Below are positions 1 to 7,064 of a stretch of DNA of 64,000 nucleotides, piece by piece. Origin of the DNA: Microbispora oryzae (GTDB lineage Bacteria; Actinomycetota; Actinomycetes; Streptosporangiales; Streptosporangiaceae); contig NZ_JAFCNB010000002.1 in assembly GCF_017896165.1 (NCBI RefSeq), positions 310,001-374,000 on the forward strand, written 5' to 3'. Each line of letters begins with the position of its first letter. Within the stretch, counting starts at the first letter, position 1. Under the pieces are notes generated by a model that made no database searches, was not told where the DNA came from, and worked only from the letters and a program-made list of their open reading frames with translations. The position numbers and the translations under genes were made by a program.

Positions 1-1
1 C

Positions 2-1357
2 CTGATCACCCTCACGGTGGTCGGTGCCCTGGTCGACCTCGGGATCCGGGACAGAATCTCGGCGGACCTCATGCGGGACACGCGTCTGGCCATCGTCGAC
101 TGGACCGCGGAGATGAGACCGGGGCATGTCCCGCCACCCCCGCCGACCGTTCGCGCCGACTACCTCCAGCTCGTCGACTCCAAAGGACGTGTGGTGGCGG
201 CCAACGCGGAGGCGGCGGGAAAACCGCCGCTGACCACGTTCCGCCCCGCGGCCGACGACCGGCTGCAGGATGTCACCGTCTGCCCGCCACAGGAGACGTG
301 CATGCTGGTCACCGCGCTACGTCCCAACGCGGGGACAACCCGGCTGCTGTGGAACGGCGAACCGCATTTCATCTACGCCGGTACGAGGCATCCGCCCGCC
401 CTGGCCAGCCACTACCTGGAAGTGGGGATCGGAGCCGCGGTGCTGTTCGCCTCCGTGGCGGCCTCCTGGGCCACCTGGCTGGTGGTGGGCCGGACCCTCC
501 ACCCGGTCCGGGCGATCAGCGCGAGGATGCGTGAGGCCACAGCGGGCGACCTCAGCCTGCGGGTTCCGGCGCCCCCGGGCGACGATGAGATCGCGCAGCT
601 GGCGCGGACCTCCAACGCCTATCTGGAGCGGCTGGAGAAGGCGGTGACCGCCCAGCGCCGGTTCGCGTCCCTGGCCTCGCACGAACTCAGGTCTCCGGTC
701 GCCGCCCTGCACGCCGAACTGGAGGACGCGCTCGCCCACCCCGACGATACGGACGCGCGTGCGACCATCCGGGCGACCCTGCGTACCGCGGAGCGCCTGC
801 AGGCGGTCATCGACGACCTGCTGGCCTACACCAGAGTCAAGAACACGCGCCCGTCAGCCCATGTGCCGCTCGACCTGGCCGCCGTCGTGCGGGAGGAGGC
901 GGCCGTCCTGAGCCGCGGCACGCCGATACGGCTGTGCGTAGCCGACCGGCCGACCGTCCTGGGGTCCCATGTGCAGTTGGCCGGCGTCGTGCACAACCTG
1001 CTGGCGAACGCGCGGCGGCACGCCCACTCGCGCGTCGACGTGACGGTCGGACGCGTGGGCGGGAAAGCCGTGGTGACCGTGCAGGACGACGGGGCGGGCA
1101 TCGCGCCCGAGGACCGCGAGCGCGTCTTCGAAGCCTTCACCCGCCTGCGGGAGGGGCGACGCCTGGACCCCGGCGGCAGCGGGCTCGGCCTGGCCATCTG
1201 TCGTGAGACGTCCCTGGCTCACGGCGGATCCCTGACCATCGAGGACTGCCCGAAGGGAACGCGGTTCGTGCTCCGCCTGCCGGTGACGGACCCGACCGTG
1301 GAACGCGACGGCGAAAAGCACCCCGGCCTCGGCCATACGGCCCGAATCTCGCCTTAG
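2..1357 (+). CDS. Sensor histidine kinase, 5' partial
   Basis: Membrane-bound two-component sensor kinase cut by the window edge. The frame is already open at base 2 and reads hydrophobic residues, so the true start and first membrane segment lie upstream. Counting from the GTG at 17: an extracytoplasmic loop of about 120 residues, a membrane segment near 134-158, HAMP near 159-211, the H-box with His222 (LASHELRSP), then the HATPase domain with N-box (NLLANARRHA), G1 (DDGAGIAP) and G2 (GSGLGLAI). Everything needed for autophosphorylation is present. The partner response regulator is presumably upstream, outside the window. The signal sensed cannot be read from the loop. Confidence 0.93.
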   Translation: MITLTVVGALVDLGIRDRISADLMRDTRLAIVDWTAEMRPGHVPPPPPTVRADYLQLVDSKGRVVAANAEAAGKPPLTTFRPAADDRLQDVTVCPPQETCMLVTALRPNAGTTRLLWNGEPHFIYAGTRHPPALASHYLEVGIGAAVLFASVAASWATWLVVGRTLHPVRAISARMREATAGDLSLRVPAPPGDDEIAQLARTSNAYLERLEKAVTAQRRFASLASHELRSPVAALHAELEDALAHPDDTDARATIRATLRTAERLQAVIDDLLAYTRVKNTRPSAHVPLDLAAVVREEAAVLSRGTPIRLCVADRPTVLGSHVQLAGVVHNLLANARRHAHSRVDVTVGRVGGKAVVTVQDDGAGIAPEDRERVFEAFTRLREGRRLDPGGSGLGLAICRETSLAHGGSLTIEDCPKGTRFVLRLPVTDPTVERDGEKHPGLGHTARISP

Positions 1358-1423
1358 CCGATCCTGTATGGGCCACAGCCGGGCAACAGTGCGCGGGGCA
1401 CGCCGAGTGAGGCCGCCAAATGG

Positions 1424-1455
1424 AAAAACCCCAGGTCAATGACATTGACCTGGGG
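1424..1455 (-). terminator. Terminator of tRNA-Lys copy 1
   Basis: Perfect 12-bp inverted repeat (arms 1429-1440 and 1444-1455, 3-nt loop) followed on the minus strand by five T residues. It lies 11 bases downstream of the tRNA 3' end and has classic intrinsic terminator form. Confidence 0.9.
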
Positions 1456-1466
1456 TCTCTCGCCGG

Positions 1467-1540
1467 TGCGCCGCCAGGGACTCGAACCCCGGACCCGCTG
1501 ATTAAGAGTCAGCTGCTCTAACCAACTGAGCTAGCGGCGC
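1467..1540 (-). tRNA. tRNA-Lys (anticodon CTT), copy 1
   Basis: A 74-nt cloverleaf on the minus strand: 7-bp acceptor stem (GCGCCGC with GCGGCGC), D-arm, anticodon loop CTCTTAA with anticodon CTT, T-arm with GGTTCGAGTCC, discriminator A. The 3' CCA is not fully encoded (ACCG follows). The sequence is identical to the copies at 27648-27721 and 55435-55508. Confidence 0.97.
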
Positions 1541-1694
1541 GAAAGCCCTTGAAGGTTATCGCACCGGCCAGCGCACTCCAAATCAATCCAAAGCCGATCG
1601 AGCGCACGGGGGCGCACGAAAGGGAGGGCCCGGGAGCGGCACCCTCAGAGCCCGCTGATCCGGGGACTCATCAGGCCATGCGGCTCCATGCGGC

Positions 1695-2462
1695 TCAGGT
1701 CATCCGGCGCAGGATGCGGGCGGCGGTGCGGGACAGCAGCTCGATCTGGTCGGGGGTCAGCCTGACCTCGTCGTGCGACCGGATCCAGCGGGCCACCTTC
1801 CGGGGATAGGCGACCGTGAGCCCCTCTCCGGTGACCAGCCCGGCGCGGCCCTTGATCCTGCCGCTGTGCACGGCGAGCACCGGCGCGATCGTCACCTCGA
1901 TGCCGGTCTCCTTGGTCAGCAGCCCGGCCATCGTCCCGGCGGCCCCGATCAGGCCCTTGGCCACCGAGGTGCCAAACTTCTCGTCGAAGAACAACCGCTC
2001 GCCATATCTGGCGATGAGCACGTCGGGCGCCCACGCCTCGTTGTCCACGATCCAGACGCCGGCGGGCCCGATGACGAGATGATCGATGGACGCCTCTCCC
2101 GGCACGGCCCGGCCGTCCATGACCTGGTATCCGTGCCGGCGCAGCCCGAGGCGCAGCAGGCGGCCGGTCCTGACCTCCCCCCGGCGCTTGCCCCGCCACA
2201 CGGCGGTCCGCTCGTGCAGGCGCCAGGCGACGACCAGGTCGGTCAGACCGGCCGCGGCGCCCAGCGCCACACCCATGACGAACGCGTTGAGCCCCAGTTT
2301 GGAGCCGAGCAGGTTACCGAACAGGAAGCCGGCGGCGGCGATGGCCGCGCGGACGCGGAGCCGGTTCTTCCGGCCCGCGAACCAGAATGTCTCGTACAGG
2401 TTCTGCGGCGAGGCTCCGGTGAACTTCTCGTCGCGCGGGACATAGATCGACCCATTGGGCAC
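1695..2462 (-). CDS. NERD-domain membrane protein
   Basis: Protein of 255 aa with two adjacent hydrophobic segments in the N-terminal third (AAIAAAGFLFGNLL and NAFVMGVALGAAAGL) followed by a nuclease-related NERD domain (GEVRTGRLLRLGLRRHGYQV, then SIDHLVIGPAGVWIVDNE). NERD domains are restriction-endonuclease-like folds usually of unknown role. The D-H/V-I-G-P core is visible; nuclease activity is not established. I chose the GTG at 2462 because GGGGAG lies 8 nt upstream; a longer frame to 2522 is open but has no better ribosome site. It is divergent from the TetR gene at 2612. Confidence 0.78.
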   Translation of the reverse strand: MPNGSIYVPRDEKFTGASPQNLYETFWFAGRKNRLRVRAAIAAAGFLFGNLLGSKLGLNAFVMGVALGAAAGLTDLVVAWRLHERTAVWRGKRRGEVRTGRLLRLGLRRHGYQVMDGRAVPGEASIDHLVIGPAGVWIVDNEAWAPDVLIARYGERLFFDEKFGTSVAKGLIGAAGTMAGLLTKETGIEVTIAPVLAVHSGRIKGRAGLVTGEGLTVAYPRKVARWIRSHDEVRLTPDQIELLSRTAARILRRMT

Positions 2463-2571
2463 AGCGCCAACTCCCCACAAGTCAGGCGGCTTTCTCCCGG
2501 GATACCCAGGCGGGAATCCCAACTCTCCTAAGGTGAGGGAAGTACCGCAAGTCCGCTAGCCAGCGCGCTGG

Positions 2572-2589
2572 ACCGACCAGTCGGTATGC
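2572..2589. promoter_or_regulatory. TetR-type operator, copy 1
   Basis: accgaccagtcggtatgc contains a 14-bp palindrome (ACCGAC-CA-GTCGGT, 2572-2585), 23 bp before the TetR start. An almost identical 18-mer (one substitution) lies at 5421-5438 in front of the kinase/acyl-CoA dehydrogenase operon. Autoregulation plus control of that operon is the inferred role. Confidence 0.72.
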
Positions 2590-2611
2590 TGACCGCGAGG
2601 AAGGGGACCGG

Positions 2612-3202
2612 ATGGCGAGCGTGTCGGCGGCGGCGACGGTGCGGGAGCGGCTCCTCGCGGCGGCCACCCGGCTGTTCGCCGAGCGCGGGTTCGAGAGCAC
2701 GTCCGTGCAGGAGATCGTGCGGGCGGCGGGCGTGACCAAGGGCGCGATGTACCACTACTTCGACTCCAAGGACGATCTGCTCCGCGAGATCTACGCCCGG
2801 GTCCTGCGCCTGCAGACGGACCGGCTCAACCGGTTCGCCGACGCCGAGGGCCCCGTCGCCGAACGGCTGCACGCGGCGGCCGTGGACGTGGTCGTCACCA
2901 CCGTCGAGAACCTCGACGACTCCAAGATCTTCTTCAGGTCGATGCACCAGCTCGCGCCGGAGACGTACCGGAGCGTCCGGGCCGAGCGGCGCCGCTATCA
3001 CGAACGTTTCCGCGACCTCGTGGGCGAGGGGGTGCGGGCGGGGGTGTTCCGCGACGACGTCCCGGCCGAGATGGTCGTCGACTTCTTCTTCGGGTCGGTC
3101 CACCACCTCGGCACCTGGTATCACCCCGACGGCCCGCTGTCCGGCCAGGAGGTGGGCCGCCACTTCGCCGACCTCCTGCTGGCCTCGCTCCGCCCGGCCT
3201 GA
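2612..3202 (+). CDS. TetR/AcrR family regulator of the adjacent acyl-CoA operon
   Basis: DNA-binding repressor of 196 aa. N-terminal helix-turn-helix near residues 12-58 (RLFAERGFESTSVQEIVRAA, then GVTKGAMYHYFDSKDDLL), followed by an all-helical ligand domain. The sequence resembles regulators of fatty-acid and acyl-CoA catabolism (FadR/KstR2-like), though the ligand cannot be read. It is convergent with the acyl-CoA dehydrogenase/kinase operon. The 14-bp palindrome in its own promoter recurs in the promoter of that operon, so an acyl-CoA-type ligand released by the pathway is the likely inducer (inference). Confidence 0.88.
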   Translation: MASVSAAATVRERLLAAATRLFAERGFESTSVQEIVRAAGVTKGAMYHYFDSKDDLLREIYARVLRLQTDRLNRFADAEGPVAERLHAAAVDVVVTTVENLDDSKIFFRSMHQLAPETYRSVRAERRRYHERFRDLVGEGVRAGVFRDDVPAEMVVDFFFGSVHHLGTWYHPDGPLSGQEVGRHFADLLLASLRPA

Positions 3203-3241
3203 CCCGCCCCGGCCCCCTGGCCCCCTGGCTCGCCGGGCCCG

Positions 3242-4459
3242 TCAGCCGGGCTGCGCGGGCAGGTGCCGCCTGAGCTCCCGGCGTGCCAGGGACCGCCGGT
3301 GGACCTCGTCAGGGCCGTCGGCGAAACGCAGCGACCGGGCCCCCGCCCACATCGCGGCCAGGGGGAAGTCCTGGCTCAGCCCGGCCGCGCCGTGCACCTG
3401 GATGGCCTTGTCGAGGATCCACTCCACCCCCGCCGGTACGGCGATCTTGATGGCCTGGATCTCGGTGCGGGCCCCTCGGTTGCCGACGGTGTCCATCAGC
3501 CAGGCGGTCTTCAACACGAGGAGCCTGAGCTGCTCGACGCGGACCCGGGACTCCGCGATCCAGTCCCGCACGACGCCCTGCTCGGCGATGGTCGTGCCGA
3601 ACGCGGTACGCGTCAGGGCCCGGCGGCACATCATCTCCACTGCCCGCTCGGCCATGCCGATCAGCCGCATGCAGTGGTGGACGCGGCCGGGCCCCAGGCG
3701 GGCCTGGGCGATGGCGAAGCCGCCGCCCTCCTCGCCGATGAGGTTGGCGACCGGGACCCGCACGTCCTCGAACACCATCTCGGCGTGCCCGCCGTGCCCG
3801 GCGTCGTCATAGCCGAAGACCCGCATTCCCCGCCGTACGGTGAGACCGGGGACGCCGCGCGGGACGAGCACCATGCTCTGCCGCCGGTGGGGCTCCGCCT
3901 CCGGGTCGGTGTTGCCCATGACCACGAAGACGGCGCAGCCCGGGTTCATCGCGCCGGTGACGAACCACTTGCGGCCGTTGATCACGTAGTCTCCACCGTC
4001 CCGTCGGATGGAGGTGGCGATGTTGGTCGCGTCGGAGGAGGCGACGTCGGGCTCGGTCATCGCGAAGGCCGACCTGATCTCGCCGTTCAGCAGCGGTCCG
4101 AGGTAGTCCGCTCGCTGCCGTTCGCTGCCGAACCGGTCGAGCACCTCCATGTTGCCGGTGTCGGGGGCGGCGCAGTTGGTGGCGGGCGGGGCGATGTCCG
4201 GCGACCGGCCCATGATCTCGGCAAGCGGCGCGTACTGGAGGTTGGTCAGCCCCGCGCCGCGCTCGCCGGGCAGGAACAGGTTCCACAACCCTCGTGCGCG
4301 CGCCTCCGCCTTGAGGTCGCCGAGCAGCGGCGGCGGGCTCCAGCCGCCGGCCGCCGCCTGGTCGTGGAACTCCCGCTCGGCCGGGTAGACGCACTCGTCC
4401 ATGAAGGCGAGCATCCGCTCCCGGTACGCCTCAGTGGTCTCGTCGAACCCGAAATCCAT
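3242..4459 (-). CDS. Acyl-CoA dehydrogenase, ACAD10/11-LvaC-like
   Basis: FAD-dependent acyl-CoA dehydrogenase of 405 aa, the normal family length. FAD and substrate signatures are visible: FAMTEPDVASSDATNI, KWFVTGAMNP, LGPGRVHHCMR and VHGAAGLSQDFPLA. At the place of the usual catalytic Glu motif (YEGT) it has ADGPDEVH, an Asp typical of the ACAD10/11 branch. In that branch and in Pseudomonas LvaC the enzyme works on 4-phospho-acyl-CoA made by a partner kinase. The upstream gene here is such a kinase and its stop codon overlaps this start (TGATG). A 4-hydroxyacyl-CoA degrading role is inferred from the pair. Confidence 0.9.
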   Translation of the reverse strand: MDFGFDETTEAYRERMLAFMDECVYPAEREFHDQAAAGGWSPPPLLGDLKAEARARGLWNLFLPGERGAGLTNLQYAPLAEIMGRSPDIAPPATNCAAPDTGNMEVLDRFGSERQRADYLGPLLNGEIRSAFAMTEPDVASSDATNIATSIRRDGGDYVINGRKWFVTGAMNPGCAVFVVMGNTDPEAEPHRRQSMVLVPRGVPGLTVRRGMRVFGYDDAGHGGHAEMVFEDVRVPVANLIGEEGGGFAIAQARLGPGRVHHCMRLIGMAERAVEMMCRRALTRTAFGTTIAEQGVVRDWIAESRVRVEQLRLLVLKTAWLMDTVGNRGARTEIQAIKIAVPAGVEWILDKAIQVHGAAGLSQDFPLAAMWAGARSLRFADGPDEVHRRSLARRELRRHLPAQPG

Positions 4460-5409
4460 CAGACCTCCCGGAGCCCGCGGTCGACGAGGAGGGCGACCTG
4501 GTCGCCGACCTCGGCGAAGCCGTCCCCGACGGTGAGACCCCGGGTGTAGCGGACGTGGATGCCCTCGGCGATCACCGCGAGTTTGAAGCAGGCCAGCCCG
4601 ACGTACCAGCCGAGCCGGGACAGGTCGCGGCCGGAGACCGCCTGATAGTGGCCGGCCAGCTCGTGGAAGTCCGGCGGATCGCCGGGCGGCCCGTTGTCGA
4701 GCGCGCCGACCTCGCCGTACAGCAGGAACAGGGCCAGGTCGGTGAGCGGGTCGCCCACCGTCGACATCTCCCAGTCGAGGACCGCCGTGATCCGGCCGTC
4801 CGCCACCAGGGTGTTGCCGAGCTTGAAGTCGCCGTGCACGATCGCCGGCGGGCCGGACGGCGGCACCCGCGCGGCCAGCCGCTCGTAGAGCTCGTCCATT
4901 CCCGGCACCGCACGGCCGCGGGAGGCGTCGAGCTGCCGCTTCCAGCGGCTCACCTGACGCTCCAGGAATCCAGCGGGCCGGCCGAAGTCGCCCAGGCCGA
5001 CGCTCTCGGGGTCGATCGAGTGCAGCGCGGCCAGCACCCCGGCCAGCTCGCGGGCGAGGGCAGGAGTCATCGGCGGCCGATCGCCCGCGACATGCTCCAT
5101 GACGTAAAACGGCGCACCGACGACGCCGGGGTCCTCACACAGGTGGTACGTCCGGGGCACGGGCACCGGGGCGTCCCGCAGGGCGCTCATGACCCGGAAC
5201 TCCCGCCCCATGTCGTGGGCGGTGGCGAGGACGTGTCCCAGCGGCGGCCTGCGGACGACCAGTGTCCCGGCGGCGTCGCGCACCACGTAGGTCAGGTTCG
5301 ACCTGCCGCCCGTGATCAGCTCCGCCGTCAGCGGGCCGCGGGTGAGCCCCTCGCGCTCCAGATGCTCCGCGAGACGGCGGAGGTCGAGGCCGGGCGGATC
5401 CGACGTCAC
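4459..5409 (-). CDS. APH-fold kinase, candidate 4-hydroxyacyl-CoA kinase
   Basis: Phosphotransferase of 316 aa with the aminoglycoside-phosphotransferase fold. Visible motifs: N-terminal nucleotide loop GGRSNLTYVV, Brenner loop IVHGDFKLGNTL (catalytic Asp, Mg-binding Asn) and LDWEMSTVGDPLTDLA as the DFG equivalent. Proteins of this branch are often misnamed antibiotic kinases; coupling to an ACAD10/11-type dehydrogenase points instead to phosphorylation of 4-hydroxyacyl-CoA, as for LvaA and the kinase half of ACAD10/11. It is the first gene of a two-gene operon, starts at GTG 5409, and has the TetR-type palindrome 12 bp upstream. Confidence 0.87.
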   Translation of the reverse strand: MTSDPPGLDLRRLAEHLEREGLTRGPLTAELITGGRSNLTYVVRDAAGTLVVRRPPLGHVLATAHDMGREFRVMSALRDAPVPVPRTYHLCEDPGVVGAPFYVMEHVAGDRPPMTPALARELAGVLAALHSIDPESVGLGDFGRPAGFLERQVSRWKRQLDASRGRAVPGMDELYERLAARVPPSGPPAIVHGDFKLGNTLVADGRITAVLDWEMSTVGDPLTDLALFLLYGEVGALDNGPPGDPPDFHELAGHYQAVSGRDLSRLGWYVGLACFKLAVIAEGIHVRYTRGLTVGDGFAEVGDQVALLVDRGLREV

Positions 5410-5420
5410 CCGGCCAGCGT

Positions 5421-5438
5421 ACCGACCAGCCGGTATGC
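5421..5438. promoter_or_regulatory. TetR-type operator, copy 2
   Basis: accgaccagccggtatgc differs by one base from the site at 2572-2589. It sits directly upstream of the GTG of the kinase gene, where a bound repressor would block transcription of the kinase/dehydrogenase operon. Confidence 0.72.
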
Positions 5439-5475
5439 CGGTCCATACCTCCCGGCCCGCTGTGACCGGGGTGCG

Positions 5476-6450
5476 TCACACCGCGACGGCGGACCCCGGC
5501 TCGGGCGCGGGATCGGACGCGGACCTGGACTCGGGCACGGCCGTGGAATCCGAGGGGGAATCCAAAGGGGAATCCGAAGGGGAATCGGGCACGGGGGCCG
5601 GTAGGGGATCGGACGCGGCCGGGACGGCCGGGGACCGGTCCGGCGCCAGGCGCCCGAGGGTGACCGTGCCGGCGACGAGCACGGCGGCCGCGAACAGCGC
5701 GGGAACCACCGCGCCGGCCCCCGTCGGCAACCGCTCCCCGAGCAGCACGGCCCCGGCCGTGACCGAGGTGATCGGATCGACCACCTGCACCCCGGCGTAG
5801 GCGATGCCGAAGTAGCCCACCGCGTACGACTTCTGCAGCAGGACGACGGCGCAGACCAGCAGGACGGGGATCGCCAGGGTGAACCAGTGGAGCAGGCGCC
5901 CCGGGTCTCCGCCGAGCCCGCCGCCGACCACGCGGACGAACGTCGACACGGTGGCGGTGACCGAGCCCGCGCCGACCGCCATGAGCAGCGCCCGCCACGG
6001 GCCGCGCGCCCACCTGGCGGCGCCGAAGGTGATCGCGACGATCAGCGCGACGCACCCGATCAGGCCGAGCGCCGACGAGTCGGCCAGAGCGGGGGTCTCG
6101 GCGTGGGCCGGGACGAGGAGCATCAGCCCCAGCAGTCCCGCCGCCACGGCGGCCGATCCGGCGATCTCCGCCGGCCGCGGGCGCCGGCCGTGCAGGAGGG
6201 CGGCGAGCGGGACGGCGAAGACGAGCGTCGCCACGCTGACCGGCTGCACCACGACGAGCGGCGCCAGGCTCAGGGCCACGGCGTGCAGGGACGCCCCGGT
6301 GAAGCCGATCACTCCGCCGATCAGCCAGCGAGGCCGCCGCACGAGCGCCAGGGTGGCGCCCTCGGTGACCGCCTCGTACTGCTGCAGGGCGGCGCCCAGG
6401 GCGTAACCGAGCGCCCCCACGAGGGCGATCGCCAATCCAGCCCAGATCAT
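5476..6450 (-). CDS. DMT/EamA-like membrane transporter
   Basis: Integral membrane protein of 324 aa with about nine to ten hydrophobic segments arranged as in drug/metabolite transporters (for example MIWAGLAIALVGALGYALG, LVVVQPVSVATLVFAVPLAA and YFGIAYAGVQVVDPITS). The substrate is unknown. The start chosen is the ATG at 6450, immediately before the first membrane segment; the frame continues to a TTG at 6492. The last 50 residues are a hydrophilic Ser/Pro/Asp tail encoded partly by a 12-bp tandem repeat (5545-5586), probably cytoplasmic and dispensable. Confidence 0.82.
   Translation of the reverse strand: MIWAGLAIALVGALGYALGAALQQYEAVTEGATLALVRRPRWLIGGVIGFTGASLHAVALSLAPLVVVQPVSVATLVFAVPLAALLHGRRPRPAEIAGSAAVAAGLLGLMLLVPAHAETPALADSSALGLIGCVALIVAITFGAARWARGPWRALLMAVGAGSVTATVSTFVRVVGGGLGGDPGRLLHWFTLAIPVLLVCAVVLLQKSYAVGYFGIAYAGVQVVDPITSVTAGAVLLGERLPTGAGAVVPALFAAAVLVAGTVTLGRLAPDRSPAVPAASDPLPAPVPDSPSDSPLDSPSDSTAVPESRSASDPAPEPGSAVAV
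5545..5586. repeat. 12-bp tandem repeat in transporter tail
   Basis: Three and a half copies of a ggaatccgaagg-like unit, encoding SDSP-type repeats in the C-terminal tail of the transporter. The unit length keeps the reading frame. Confidence 0.85.
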
Positions 6451-6558
6451 GGGCGCCCGCCGGGGCGAGAGGTGGTGAGGATCACCAGGCAAGCTTAGGA
6501 AATCCCCGCACCGTCCCGGAACGCCCGGAGTGCGGCGGGCGCGGCGGGAGGGAGCGCG

Positions 6559-6918
6559 TCACGACCTCTCGGGGCAGACGCAGAAGAGGTGACCCTCGGG
6601 ATCGGCGAGCACGACCCAGCCCTGTCCCGGCTGGAACTCGGGCCTGGTCGCGCCGAGCTCCAGATACTCCTCGACGGCCCGGTCGACGTCGGGCACCCGG
6701 AAGTCCAGGTGAAACTGCTTGTCCGGGCCGGGCCAGCCGGCCGGCTTCCGATCGGGCACCCGCTGGAAGTAGATGGTGTGGGTGCCGTCGCCGACTCCCG
6801 CGTATTCGTCCTCGGCGTACTGGACGTCGAAACCGGTGACGGCGGAGTAGAACTCGGCGAGCCGCCTGGGGTCGGCGCAGTCGATGGTGAAGGCGATGAG
6901 CTTCGCTTTTGTGGTCAT
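6559..6918 (-). CDS. VOC/glyoxalase family protein
   Basis: Single vicinal-oxygen-chelate module pair in 119 aa, the usual length. The two beta-alpha-beta-beta-beta units are recognisable (KLIAFTIDCADPRRLAEFYS with the strand around HTIYFQRVPDRK, and FHLDFRVPDVDRAVEEYLEL with WVVLADPEGHLFCVCPE). Members include glyoxalases, dioxygenases and resistance proteins; the substrate cannot be read here. It is divergent from the SecA2-type gene and stands alone. The start is the ATG at 6918. Confidence 0.85.
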   Translation of the reverse strand: MTTKAKLIAFTIDCADPRRLAEFYSAVTGFDVQYAEDEYAGVGDGTHTIYFQRVPDRKPAGWPGPDKQFHLDFRVPDVDRAVEEYLELGATRPEFQPGQGWVVLADPEGHLFCVCPERS

Positions 6919-7064
6919 ACCCGCATCCTGGCCGAGGAGACTGCCATCCTCTGTCAGGTACGCGACGCCGTTCGGGTGTCCTCCTGCACATGCTGAGGGC
7001 GGGATGGTGGGACCATGAACCGGGCAGACGGAACCAGTCCGGCAGACGAGTCGTTGGAGCGAGC

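Noticed and set aside
4459-5409. Aminoglycoside resistance gene
   Set aside because: The APH fold is shared by many kinases; operon coupling to an ACAD10/11-type dehydrogenase argues for an acyl-CoA substrate.
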